A stretch of DNA of 58,960 nt. Source: Prevotella sp. (GTDB lineage: Bacteria > Bacteroidota > Bacteroidia > Bacteroidales > Bacteroidaceae). Position 1 is the stretch's first letter. Each line of letters begins with the position of its first letter. The translations under genes and the position numbers were made by a program. This document shows positions 48,231 through 56,201 of this stretch, piece after piece. The notes under the pieces were generated by a model. The model did no database searches and was not told the origin of the DNA. It was given only the letters and a program-made list of their open reading frames with translations. Where the stretch lies: NCBI GenBank assembly GCA_017474925.1, contig JAFVGN010000004.1:1-58960 (forward strand), given 5' to 3'.

Positions 48231-48791
48231 TCAGAACTTATATCTGGCACCAAAGCAAAAGATACCGCGCTCGCCAAAGCCTATTTCACCGAATCCGCGT
48301 AACTTGCTGCCAACCTCGAAACCGATGCCTGTACCTTGGAACATGAACGTCATCTTCGAATCGCCCTGGACTTTGGGGTCGCCATTGGTGTCACCGGAAT
48401 AGAACAACACACCGACAGCAAAACCAGAGTACATGCCGAAATGGTCTCTGCGGAACCAGTTGAACTTCATGGCTGGCATCAAAGTAATGAAACGCTCACT
48501 GTAATTATCGCCCCCATCCTTGTTTGCTACCTTACATCCTGCGATAGAAGCCATGGCACCGATGGCAACGACGGGAGTCACGTGGTGGTAATACTCAATA
48601 CCGACAGGTCCCCAATAGGAGGACTGGTCACCAACAGCACCGATAAAGGCCTCGGTGAAGGAAGAGACAATATTCGAAGCTGAACCAAAGCCATAGTAAA
48701 CACCTATCTCGTTCTCTAACTCATCGTTCTGTGCGTTCACAGTAACCGTTGCCATCATAGCAGCTACGACCATCAAGAAAATCTTTTTCAT
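48231..48791 (-). CDS. small outer-membrane beta-barrel protein
   Basis: A 186-aa exported protein (signal MKKIFLMVVAAMMATVTVNA, cleavage before QND). The mature part has alternating amphipathic strands (EIGVYYGFGSASNIVSS, HFGMYSGFAVGVLFYSG, GIGFEVGSKLRGFGEIGFG) and ends FCFGARYKF with a terminal Phe, as expected for an eight-strand barrel. No specific family is recognised. ATG 48791 is chosen because the signal peptide starts there. The promoter lies 38 bp upstream. Confidence 0.75.
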   Translation of the reverse strand: MKKIFLMVVAAMMATVTVNAQNDELENEIGVYYGFGSASNIVSSFTEAFIGAVGDQSSYWGPVGIEYYHHVTPVVAIGAMASIAGCKVANKDGGDNYSERFITLMPAMKFNWFRRDHFGMYSGFAVGVLFYSGDTNGDPKVQGDSKMTFMFQGTGIGFEVGSKLRGFGEIGFGERGIFCFGARYKF

Positions 48792-48828
48792 ATGCTTTCC
48801 TATTAAACTATTTGTTACCTTTGTGCGG

Positions 48829-48859
48829 CAAAGGTAGTTAATAATAATCAACTGGCAAA
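48829..48859 (-). promoter_or_regulatory. promoter of the small barrel gene
   Basis: On the minus strand TTTG (48859-48856) and TACCTTTG (48836-48829) are 19 bp apart, a full match. Confidence 0.78.
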
Positions 48860-48953
48860 GGAATTTTCAGAATTATGAAGCAGGAAACCATATTTTATTG
48901 ATGCAGATTGTGTTAAAGGCAGTTAAATGGCCGTGGACTTCCTTTTTCTTTTG

Positions 48954-48961
48954 TATCTTTG
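48954..48961 (+). promoter_or_regulatory. -7 box of the alcohol dehydrogenase gene
   Basis: TATCTTTG, 39 bp before the ATG at 49001. A T-rich stretch lies upstream without a clear TTTG. Confidence 0.5.
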
Positions 48962-49000
48962 TGGTTAATTACAACAAACTATACAAAACAGAACAACAAC

Positions 49001-50188
49001 ATGATTAATGATTTCAATTTCTATGCCCCGACGAGGGTGGTTTTCGGACGTAATGCCGAGAAAAAGATAGGTGAGTTGGTGGCCAGTTGTCAGTGTCGCA
49101 AAGTGTTGATACACTATGGTGGCGGCTCTGCAGAACGTTCCGGCTTGCTGAATGTAGTCCGCGAGCAACTGAACACGGCAGGCATCCCCTATGTCGAGTT
49201 AGGCGGCGTTGTACCTAACCCGCTGCTGTCGAAGGTGTACGAAGGCATTGAACTGTGCCGCCGCGAACAGGTCGACTTCATACTGGCCGTAGGAGGCGGC
49301 AGCGTCATCGACTCGTCCAAGGCCATCGGCTATGGTGTGCCATACGAGGGTGACGTCTGGGACTTCTGGGATAGCAAAGGAACGCCCAAGCAGTGTCTGC
49401 CCATCGGTGCTGTGCTGACCATTCCTGCGGCAGGCAGCGAGATGTCGAGCAGTACTGTTATCACGAAAGACGAGGGGCTGGTCAAGCGCGGCTTCAACTG
49501 CGACTTGTGTCGTTGCAAGTTCGCCGTGATGAACCCAGAGCGCACCTACACCCTACCCCCTTACCAGACGGCTGCGGGAGCTACCGACATCATGATGCAC
49601 ACCATGGAACGGTATTTCTCAAAATATGAGGACATGACGCTGACCGATGCCATCAGCGAAGCGCTGCTGAGAACCGTCAAGGACGCAGCACTTGTTGTCA
49701 TGCAGCACCCCGAAGACTATCGCAACAGGGCCCAGATCATGTGGGCCAGCTCTCTGGCACATAATGACTTGACGGAATGCGGTCTGGAGAAGGACTTTGC
49801 CACACACCGTCTGGAACACGAGCTGAGTGCGCTCTTCGGTGTGACTCATGGTGCAGGACTGGCTGCGATATGGCCTTCGTGGGCCAGGTATGTCAAAGCC
49901 CGCCACCTGAGTCGTTTTGTCCAGTTTGCCGTCAATGTCATGGGCGTTGAGAACGACTTTTCCCATCCTGAGGAAACAGCAGAAAAGGGAATCCGTGCCA
50001 TCGAGGAGTTCTATCATAAGATAGGAATGCCCATCAACATCAAAGAGCTGCTGGGTCGTGAGATTACGGACGAAGAGATTGAGGTCCTGGTGGAAAAGTG
50101 CTCGCGTGGACGCACGATTACCGTCGGTGCAATGGAAGTGATTGGTACCAAGGAGATGCGCGACATCTACCAGATGGCCAATAAATGA
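49001..50188 (+). CDS. iron-containing alcohol dehydrogenase (YqhD/BDH type)
   Basis: A 395-aa cytosolic NAD(P)H-dependent dehydrogenase reducing aldehydes such as butyraldehyde. Visible motifs are FYAPTRVVFGRNAEKKIGEL, the nucleotide-binding AVGGGSVIDSSKAIGYG, IPAAGSEMSSSTVIT, and the metal-ligand region MHTMERYF and EHELSALFGVTHGAGLAAIWPSW. Length is normal. ATG 49001 gives the family start MINDFNFYAPT. It is a single gene, convergent with the TRIC-type gene. Confidence 0.92.
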   Translation: MINDFNFYAPTRVVFGRNAEKKIGELVASCQCRKVLIHYGGGSAERSGLLNVVREQLNTAGIPYVELGGVVPNPLLSKVYEGIELCRREQVDFILAVGGGSVIDSSKAIGYGVPYEGDVWDFWDSKGTPKQCLPIGAVLTIPAAGSEMSSSTVITKDEGLVKRGFNCDLCRCKFAVMNPERTYTLPPYQTAAGATDIMMHTMERYFSKYEDMTLTDAISEALLRTVKDAALVVMQHPEDYRNRAQIMWASSLAHNDLTECGLEKDFATHRLEHELSALFGVTHGAGLAAIWPSWARYVKARHLSRFVQFAVNVMGVENDFSHPEETAEKGIRAIEEFYHKIGMPINIKELLGREITDEEIEVLVEKCSRGRTITVGAMEVIGTKEMRDIYQMANK

Positions 50189-50200
50189 CCGTTAGGAAGT

Positions 50201-50232
50201 GACGAAGTAGGGGGCAAACTCCCCTACTCGTC
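50201..50232. terminator. bidirectional hairpin between convergent genes
   Basis: GACGAAGTAGGGG pairs with CCCCTACTCGTC, nearly perfectly. The stop codon of the minus-strand gene is inside it. Confidence 0.65.
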
Positions 50233-50841
50233 TTTCAGTATAGGAAGTGCCAAGTGGTAGCGTACGGCCAAAAAGCGCATGATGCTAACCACGGCAAATG
50301 CCGATATAACCGTTACTTCAATAGATACATTCAAATAATCTAATAACCAATAGGTTAACCCACCGAGTATCGATGCCATAGCATAGATTTCCCTATGGAA
50401 GATGACAGGTTCGTTGTTCAGCAGGACATCACGGATGACGCCACCCGCAGAACCCGTTATGCATCCCATGATGATGGCCACCCAGTAAGGCTGTCCGAAA
50501 GCCAGTGACTTCTGTATGCCAGCTATGGTGAAGAGAGCCAGTCCAAGCGTGTCAAACACAAACCAAGTGTTGCGCAAGCCCTCCATGTGCTTGGCAAACA
50601 CAATGACAAACAGCAAGGCCATCGCCGTACAAATCATATAGATGGGATTGGTCATCCAGAAGGGTGTGGTTCCCAGCATGACGTCACGTATGGTACCGCC
50701 GCCGATGGCTACAGCGATGCCGCAGACATAGCCACCGAACCAGTCGAAGTGCTTGGCTGCCGCGTGTCGTATTCCGGAAATGGCAAAGGCAAAAGTGCCG
50801 AGGAACTCGACTAAATGCTGAATGATATCATTATACTCCAT
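50224..50841 (-). CDS. TRIC/UPF0126 family cation channel-like membrane protein
   Basis: A 205-aa protein with about six to seven TM helices in two repeats. It has the family motifs FLGTFAFAISGIRHAA, AIGGGTIRDVMLG and, in the second repeat, GSAGGVIRDVLLN. Prokaryotic TRIC-family proteins conduct potassium; some UPF0126 members have been linked to glycine or other small molecules. It lies 10 bp downstream of rarA and is co-transcribed. Confidence 0.9.
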   Translation of the reverse strand: MEYNDIIQHLVEFLGTFAFAISGIRHAAAKHFDWFGGYVCGIAVAIGGGTIRDVMLGTTPFWMTNPIYMICTAMALLFVIVFAKHMEGLRNTWFVFDTLGLALFTIAGIQKSLAFGQPYWVAIIMGCITGSAGGVIRDVLLNNEPVIFHREIYAMASILGGLTYWLLDYLNVSIEVTVISAFAVVSIMRFLAVRYHLALPILKDE

Positions 50842-50850
50842 ACTGCTTCT

Positions 50851-52125
50851 TCAATCCTTGAAACGGTCGCCCCAGTAGTTGACCATCCGCTCATATAGTT
50901 TTTCTTCTGCCGGCGAGTGCTGGCCGTGCCAAATCCGTTCGCCCTGCAAAGCATCGGGCATATACTGTTGTCGTGTGAAGTGTCCAGGGAAATCGTGTGG
51001 ATACTGGTAGCCGTCACTATAGCCCAAGTCTTTCATGAGCGACGTCGGTGCATTGCGAAGATGCAGGGGGACAGGCTGGTTTCCAGTCCGCCGCACCAGT
51101 GCCAGCGCCTGATCAATACCCAGATATGCCGAATTGCTCTTGGGTGACGTAGCCAGATAGACAGCAGCTTCAGCAAGAGCTATCCGCGCTTCAGGCCAGC
51201 CAATCTTCATCACCGTGTCGAAGGCCGCATTGGCCAGCAGCAGGGCATTGGGGTTAGCCAGTCCGATGTCCTCGGAAGCCGATATCACCAACCGTCGGGC
51301 AATGAACTGCGGGTCCTCTCCTCCTTCTATCATGCGTGCCATCCAGTACAGCGCTGCGTCAGGGTCTGACCCACGGATGCTTTTGATAAACGCAGAGATG
51401 ATGTCATAATGCATCTCGCCGCCCTTGTCGTATGCCAGCGGATTCTGTTGCAGGCATGCGACCACCGTTTCGTCGTTGATAACGACTTTTTCTTTGGTTG
51501 AACTTTCAACCACTAACTCCAATATATTCAGCAGCTTACGGGCATCGCCACCACTATACCGAATCAACGCTGAAGTCTCCTCTAACGCGATGTCCCGTTC
51601 TTTCAGGAAAACGTCTTTCGTCAGCGCCCTGTTCAGCAACTCCATCAAGTCGTCCTTTTCCAGCGATTTCAGTACGTACAGCTGACAACGTGACAACAAC
51701 GGACGTATGACCTCAAATGACGGATTCTCCGTCGTTGCTCCAATCAGCGTTACGATGCCTTTCTCAACAGCCCCGAGCAGCGAGTCCTGCTGTGATTTGG
51801 AGAAGCGGTGTATCTCGTCGATAAACAATATCGGAGAAGCCTCGTTGAAGAAACGCCCTTTCTGGGCCCGTTCAATGACGTCGCGGACATCCTTCACGCC
51901 ACTGGTGACGGCAGAGAGCGTGAAAAAGGGAGTCTGCAGCCGATGGGCAATAATCTGGGCCAACGTGGTCTTCCCCACCCCTGGAGGTCCCCAGAGGATA
52001 AAAGAGGATATGTGTCCTGCATCAATCATCTTGCGCAGCACAGCCCCTTCGCCAACCAGATGTTTCTGGCCTATGTAGTCGTCCAACGTACGTGGACGCA
52101 GTCTTTCTGCTAACGGTTCACTCAT
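50851..52125 (-). CDS. rarA: replication-associated recombination protein A
   Basis: A 424-aa AAA+ ATPase acting at stalled replication forks. It starts MSEPLAERLRPRTLDDYIGQ, a hallmark of the family. Walker A is WGPPGVGKTTLAQ and Walker B is PILFIDEIHRFSKSQQD. Sensor 1 is GATTENPSFEV. The C-terminal RarA domains include YWMARMIEGGEDPQFIARRL and the end-domain motif with LRNAPTSLMKDLGY. ATG 52125 is chosen from the family start. A full promoter places the transcript start within a few bases of it. Confidence 0.95.
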   Translation of the reverse strand: MSEPLAERLRPRTLDDYIGQKHLVGEGAVLRKMIDAGHISSFILWGPPGVGKTTLAQIIAHRLQTPFFTLSAVTSGVKDVRDVIERAQKGRFFNEASPILFIDEIHRFSKSQQDSLLGAVEKGIVTLIGATTENPSFEVIRPLLSRCQLYVLKSLEKDDLMELLNRALTKDVFLKERDIALEETSALIRYSGGDARKLLNILELVVESSTKEKVVINDETVVACLQQNPLAYDKGGEMHYDIISAFIKSIRGSDPDAALYWMARMIEGGEDPQFIARRLVISASEDIGLANPNALLLANAAFDTVMKIGWPEARIALAEAAVYLATSPKSNSAYLGIDQALALVRRTGNQPVPLHLRNAPTSLMKDLGYSDGYQYPHDFPGHFTRQQYMPDALQGERIWHGQHSPAEEKLYERMVNYWGDRFKD

Positions 52126-52134
52126 TTCAGTCGA

Positions 52135-52165
52135 CAAAGGTACGAATAAGCGAGTGAAATACAAA
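52135..52165 (-). promoter_or_regulatory. promoter of rarA giving a near-leaderless transcript
   Basis: On the minus strand TTTG (52165-52162) and TACCTTTG (52142-52135) are 19 bp apart. The ATG is at 52125, only 9 bases after the -7 box, so the untranslated leader must be nearly absent. Confidence 0.7.
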
Positions 52166-52245
52166 AGGAAAACTCGTTTTTCTTTTTATTTCCGAGCGAA
52201 AGTACTTTCTTGCGAAGCAAAAAGGTACGAATAAGTGAGCGAAAT
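52136..52245. repeat. 25-bp direct repeat carrying the rarA -7 box
   Basis: AAAGGTACGAATAAGCGAGTGAAAT at 52136-52160 recurs at 52221-52245 with two changes, 85 bp apart. Both copies include the complement of most of TACCTTTG. Confidence 0.8.
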
Positions 52246-52319
52246 GCCAAATTTATTTGGACTTTTCCGGGCGAAAGCCATATTTAATTCACTATCATTA
52301 AAAAAATACAGCGAAAAAC

Positions 52320-52350
52320 TTGCGAATAGAAAATAAAGTATGTACTTTTG
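52320..52350 (+). promoter_or_regulatory. promoter of the acidic-tail protein gene
   Basis: TTG at 52320-52322 and TACTTTTG at 52343-52350 are 20 bp apart, 35 bp before the ATG at 52386. Confidence 0.72.
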
Positions 52351-52385
52351 CAAACAAATAGTATCATTAACAAATGTAAATAGAC

Positions 52386-53210
52386 ATGAAGAAAGAAGAA
52401 AATGCCGAACAGCCATCCAAAAAGAATGCAGGACTGAAGAATCTCAGCAAGAGTTCAGTATGGGATATCCAGGAGAACGATGTGTTCCGTTTGCTGGAAG
52501 CTGGTGCTAAGGATGCAGAGATCAAGGAAAACCTGCGTCACTATACCGACATCATCCGTAGTGCATTCATGGTGGAAGAACTGAAGGACGACGACAAGGT
52601 TGTAAAGCAGAAGTATACCAAGATGGGCTACAAGGTCAGCTCCATTAAGATTGGCGAAGATGCCAAGCTCATTCTGGCCCTGAAGAAGCGCCCCATCATG
52701 CGTGTCACAGACCTGACCTACGAGAACATCCGCCATATCACTGCCGCCAAGCTCATGGAAGTCATAGAACGTAACTTCGGCGGTGGCTGGGACTCGCTCT
52801 CCCAGTCCATTCAGGACATCATTGAAAGTGGCTTCGATATATCCACGACAACCCTTCCCAAGGACCGTTTGCACAAGAAAGGCGGTATGTACGAGAAGAA
52901 AGTTGCCGACGGCTATGAAGTTCTTGAGATTCCCAAAGGTACCTGGGTCGAGGCCATCTTTGCCAAACTGAAGCCCGAAACCATCAAGCCTCGTGTGAAG
53001 TATAATGAGTACGGCAGCGAGGACGACGAGGACGAGGATGCAGATGTTGAGATTGAGGACAACTACAATGCTCCCGACGAGGATGACGATATTCTGGAAG
53101 AGCCCAATGACGACGAGATTACGGAGGACAACTACCGTACGACTTTCGACATAGAGACCGATCCGGACGAAGATGCAGAGAGTCTCTCCGACTATATTGC
53201 CGACGAATAA
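52386..53210 (+). CDS. hypothetical protein with strongly acidic C-terminal tail
   Basis: A 274-aa protein without a signal peptide or TM helix. Residues about 1-200 are mixed helix/strand (SVWDIQENDVFRLLEAGAKD, VTDLTYENIRHITAAKLMEV, NFGGGWDSLSQSIQDIIES). From about 205 the chain is dominated by Asp and Glu (SEDDEDEDADVEIED onward). I do not recognise the family. It lies 47 bp upstream of hppA on the same strand and the two are probably co-transcribed. Acidic tails of this type are found in nucleic-acid-binding or metal-binding proteins, but no function can be claimed. Confidence 0.72.
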   Translation: MKKEENAEQPSKKNAGLKNLSKSSVWDIQENDVFRLLEAGAKDAEIKENLRHYTDIIRSAFMVEELKDDDKVVKQKYTKMGYKVSSIKIGEDAKLILALKKRPIMRVTDLTYENIRHITAAKLMEVIERNFGGGWDSLSQSIQDIIESGFDISTTTLPKDRLHKKGGMYEKKVADGYEVLEIPKGTWVEAIFAKLKPETIKPRVKYNEYGSEDDEDEDADVEIEDNYNAPDEDDDILEEPNDDEITEDNYRTTFDIETDPDEDAESLSDYIADE

Positions 53211-53257
53211 ACATTCTATCAATTCAATAACACTAAACTCTAAACTCAAAAACCTAC

Positions 53258-55444
53258 ATGAACATTCCAAGTGTATTCTGGCTCGTGCCCATTGCATCTA
53301 TCGTCGCTTTGGGCATGGCCTTTTTCTTCTTCCGTCAGATGATGGGCGAAGACGAGGGAACACCCCGCATGAAGGAGATTGCCCTCTACGTGAGAAAAGG
53401 TGCTATGGCCTATCTGTGGCAACAGTACAAGGTCGTAGGCATCGTGTTTGTGGTGCTCTGCGCCCTGTTTGCCTTCATGGCCTACGGTCTCAATGTGCAG
53501 AACCCCTGGGTTCCGTTTGCCTTCCTCACGGGTGGTCTCTTCTCGGGCTTGGCTGGTTTCTTCGGCATGAAGACAGCCACATACGCTTCTGCCCGCACGG
53601 CTAATGCTGCCCGCCAGAGTCTGAACAGCGGTTTGAAGGTTGCCTTCCGCTCTGGTGCCGTCATGGGTCTTACCGTCGTTGGTCTCGGCCTGCTCGACAT
53701 TGCCCTCTGGTTCATTGTCCTCAATGGACTCACTGATGACTCGCTCATCACCATCACCACCACCATGCTTACCTTTGGTATGGGTGCTTCCACGCAGGCT
53801 CTCTTTGCCCGTGTGGGTGGCGGTATCTACACCAAGGCTGCCGACGTGGGTGCCGACATTGTAGGTAAGGTCGAAGCCGACATCCCTGAGGATGACCCGC
53901 GCAACCCCGCTACCATTGCCGATAACGTAGGTGATAACGTGGGTGACGTGGCTGGTATGGGTGCCGACCTCTACGAGTCATATTGCGGTTCTGTGCTCTC
54001 TACTGCTGCCCTTGGTGCTGCTGCCTTCTCTGTGGCTGGTCTCGAGGTTCAGTTGCGTGCCGTCATCGCCCCCATGCTGATTGCTGCTGTGGGTGTCTTC
54101 CTGTCGCTCTTCGGCATTTTCCTTGTTCGCACTAAGGAGGGAGCTACCATGCGCGACCTGCTCAAGTCTTTGGCGCTCGGCACCAATGTCAGTGCCATCC
54201 TCATAGCCATTGCCACCTTCGGCATCCTTTTTTTCCTTGAGATAGAAAACTGGCTCGGCCTCTCCTTCTCTGTCATCAGCGGACTCGCTGCTGGTGTTAT
54301 CATTGGTCAGGCCACTGAGTATTACACCTCTCACAGCTACAAACCCACCCAGAAAATCTCTGAGGCTGGTCTTACGGGTTCCGCCACCGTTATTATTAAA
54401 GGTATAGGCACGGGCATGATTTCTACCTGCATCCCTGTCATCACCATTGGTGTCGCCATCATTCTCAGCTTCGGCTTTGCCAACGGCTTCGACCTCTCCA
54501 TGTCTAGCGAGAGTCTGGCTCACGGACTCTATGGCATTGGTATCGCCGCTGTGGGTATGCTCTCTACACTGGGAATCACCCTGGCCACCGACGCCTACGG
54601 ACCTATTGCCGACAATGCCGGTGGTAATGCTGAGATGTCTGAATTGGGCGAAGAGGTGCGTCATCGCACCGATGCCCTCGACGCTCTGGGTAACACCACC
54701 GCAGCCACTGGTAAGGGCTTTGCCATTGGTTCTGCCGCTCTCACTGCCCTCGCTCTCCTCGCCTCTTACATCGAGGAAATCAAGATTGCGATGGACCGTG
54801 CTGGTGTCATGATGGAGAATGTCAAGGGCGAAACCATCTCAGCTGCCCAGGCCACCATCCCTGACTTCATGAACTACTTCCAGGTCAACCTCATGAACCC
54901 CAAGGTACTCGTAGGTGCTTTCATTGGCGCTATGGCTGCCTTCCTGTTCTGCGGACTCACTATGGAGGCTGTAGGTCGTGCTGCCCAGAAGATGGTTGAA
55001 GAGGTTCGCCGTCAGTTCCGCGAGATTCCTGGCATCCTCGAAGGCACAGGCACTCCCGACTATGGTTCCTGCGTTGAAATCTCCACCCGTGCTGCTCAGC
55101 ACGAAATGATATTCCCATCGCTCCTCGCCATTGCCATTCCTATCGTTGTAGGCTGTGTCCTCGGCGTTGCAGGTGTCTTAGGCCTGTTGGTAGGCGGTTT
55201 GGCAGGTGGTTTCACGCTGGCTGTCTTCATGGCCAATGCCGGAGGTGCCTGGGACAATGCCAAGAAGATGGTTGAAGAAGGCAACTTTGGCGGCAAGGGC
55301 TCCTTTGCTCACAAGGCAACGATTGTCGGCGATACGGTCGGCGATCCCTTCAAGGACACATCAGGACCTTCGCTTAACATTCTCATCAAGCTCATGTCTA
55401 TGGTGTCTATCGTGATGGCCGGACTGACTATCTTGTTCATCTGA
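53258..55444 (+). CDS. hppA: ion-translocating membrane pyrophosphatase
   Basis: A 728-aa integral membrane protein with about 16 TM helices that couples pyrophosphate hydrolysis to Na+ or H+ export. The substrate-binding segment is GGGIYTKAADVGADIVGKVE, then DDPRNPATIADNVGDNVGD, and the C-terminal acidic motif GDTVGDPFKDTSGPSLNI. The segment GNTTAATGKGF has Ala where potassium-independent enzymes have Lys, so the enzyme should be K+-dependent, and in this lineage often Na+-pumping. Ends with a terminator. Confidence 0.95.
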   Translation: MNIPSVFWLVPIASIVALGMAFFFFRQMMGEDEGTPRMKEIALYVRKGAMAYLWQQYKVVGIVFVVLCALFAFMAYGLNVQNPWVPFAFLTGGLFSGLAGFFGMKTATYASARTANAARQSLNSGLKVAFRSGAVMGLTVVGLGLLDIALWFIVLNGLTDDSLITITTTMLTFGMGASTQALFARVGGGIYTKAADVGADIVGKVEADIPEDDPRNPATIADNVGDNVGDVAGMGADLYESYCGSVLSTAALGAAAFSVAGLEVQLRAVIAPMLIAAVGVFLSLFGIFLVRTKEGATMRDLLKSLALGTNVSAILIAIATFGILFFLEIENWLGLSFSVISGLAAGVIIGQATEYYTSHSYKPTQKISEAGLTGSATVIIKGIGTGMISTCIPVITIGVAIILSFGFANGFDLSMSSESLAHGLYGIGIAAVGMLSTLGITLATDAYGPIADNAGGNAEMSELGEEVRHRTDALDALGNTTAATGKGFAIGSAALTALALLASYIEEIKIAMDRAGVMMENVKGETISAAQATIPDFMNYFQVNLMNPKVLVGAFIGAMAAFLFCGLTMEAVGRAAQKMVEEVRRQFREIPGILEGTGTPDYGSCVEISTRAAQHEMIFPSLLAIAIPIVVGCVLGVAGVLGLLVGGLAGGFTLAVFMANAGGAWDNAKKMVEEGNFGGKGSFAHKATIVGDTVGDPFKDTSGPSLNILIKLMSMVSIVMAGLTILFI

Positions 55445-55462
55445 TGATTCGTCAATAAGAAT

Positions 55463-55498
55463 AAAAAGGCTCGGAACTTGGGATTTCGAGCCTTTTTT
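55463..55498 (+). terminator. terminator after hppA
   Basis: AAAAAGGCTCG at 55463-55473 pairs with CGAGCCTTTTTT at 55487-55498; the T-run is part of the arm. Confidence 0.9.
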
Positions 55499-55528
55499 CA
55501 TCTTTTTCCAAAAAAAGTTGCGAAAAAG

Positions 55529-55560
55529 TTTGGTGGGTTCACATAAAGTTCGTACCTTTG
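55529..55560 (+). promoter_or_regulatory. promoter of tRNA-Lys
   Basis: TTTG at 55529-55532 and TACCTTTG at 55553-55560, 20 bp apart, 22 bp before the tRNA. Confidence 0.82.
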
Positions 55561-55582
55561 CACCCGCAAACAAGAAAAGGAT

Positions 55583-55658
55583 GCACCCGTAGCTCAGTTG
55601 GTAGAGCACCTGACTCTTAATCAGGGTGTCCAGGGTTCGAGCCCCTGCGGGTGTACCA
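55583..55658 (+). tRNA. tRNA-Lys (anticodon CTT)
   Basis: A 73-nt cloverleaf plus encoded CCA. Acceptor arm GCACCCG pairs with CGGGTGT (a G-U at position 1-72), D-arm GCTCAGTTGGTAGAGC, anticodon stem CCTGA/TCAGG with anticodon CTT at 55616-55618, T-arm CAGGGTTCGAGCCCCTG. No variable-arm extension. Confidence 0.97.
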
Positions 55659-55667
55659 CTAACAAGA

Positions 55668-55697
55668 AGAGATAAGTTATACTTATCTCTCTTTTTT
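55668..55697 (+). terminator. terminator after tRNA-Lys
   Basis: AGAGATAAGT at 55668-55677 pairs with ACTTATCTCT at 55681-55690 over a 3-nt loop, followed by CTTTTTT. Confidence 0.88.
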
Positions 55698-55725
55698 GTT
55701 TTTATCACTAAAATAATCAAAAAAC

Positions 55726-55757
55726 TTTGGAGGTTTAAAATATTTGTCTTACCTTTG
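55726..55757 (+). promoter_or_regulatory. promoter of the antitoxin gene
   Basis: TTTG at 55726-55729 and TACCTTTG at 55750-55757, 20 bp apart. Confidence 0.78.
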
Positions 55758-55789
55758 CAATCAGATGTATTACAATTGAATTACAGAGT

Positions 55790-56044
55790 ATGGCAACAAC
55801 GACGATTAGAAAGCCCGCCTCGTTCAGACTTAGGGCTGACCTCTTAGAGGGATTAAAGCAAAATGCTGCACGAGAGAACAGGACACTCAACAACTATGTT
55901 GAGAGTGTACTGCTCGGTATCGTATTTGATGAACCTAATGAGGTGACTAAAGCCGCTATCAAGGAGGCTAAGTCAGGTAAGAACCCCAATAAGGTTTATG
56001 ATAGTGTTGATGAACTCTTTAAGGATCTCGATTCGGGTAAATGA
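55790..56044 (+). CDS. RelB/DinJ-like antitoxin of a YafQ-type toxin-antitoxin pair
   Basis: An 84-aa protein starting MATTTIRKPASFRLRADLLE, with a ribbon-helix-helix-like N-terminus (SFRLRADLLEGLKQNAARENRTLNNYVESVLL) and a helical toxin-binding tail (EVTKAAIKEAKSG, DSVDELFKDLDSGK). It fits the antitoxin proteins found beside YafQ toxins in Bacteroidales. It would bind its own promoter and neutralise the toxin. The toxin downstream is only a remnant (56054-56158), so this antitoxin is now an orphan here. Full promoter and standard length suggest it is still expressed. Confidence 0.82.
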   Translation: MATTTIRKPASFRLRADLLEGLKQNAARENRTLNNYVESVLLGIVFDEPNEVTKAAIKEAKSGKNPNKVYDSVDELFKDLDSGK

Positions 56045-56053
56045 AAAAGCTGC

Positions 56054-56158
56054 ATGGAATGTCATATAGAAGGCGATTTCCTTCTGATATGGATTAACGA
56101 AGAGACCGACACCATTGAACTTGTAAGACTTGGATCCCATTCTGAGCTATTCAAATAA
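56054..56158 (+). pseudogene. C-terminal remnant of a YafQ-family mRNA interferase toxin
   Basis: An open frame of 34 codons starting at ATG 56054 reads MECHIEGDFLLIWINEE to VRLGSHSELFK. It aligns with the last third of YafQ toxins, whose C-terminal half has (E/D)(C/A)H(I/V)E-DWLLI and (T/S)H(S/A)xLF with catalytic His and Phe positions. The first ~55 residues are missing; the antitoxin stop is 9 bases upstream. A deletion between antitoxin and toxin is the simplest explanation. Confidence 0.75.
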
Positions 56159-56201
56159 GAGTATTTATATCAATTACAATCAATAATAAACCCATCAATA
56201 A

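Noticed and set aside
52455-53297. 280-codon minus-strand frame opposite the acidic-tail gene
   Set aside because: The plus frame has a promoter and protein-like composition. The antisense frame is rich in Val and Leu, derived from the Asp/Glu codons on the other strand.
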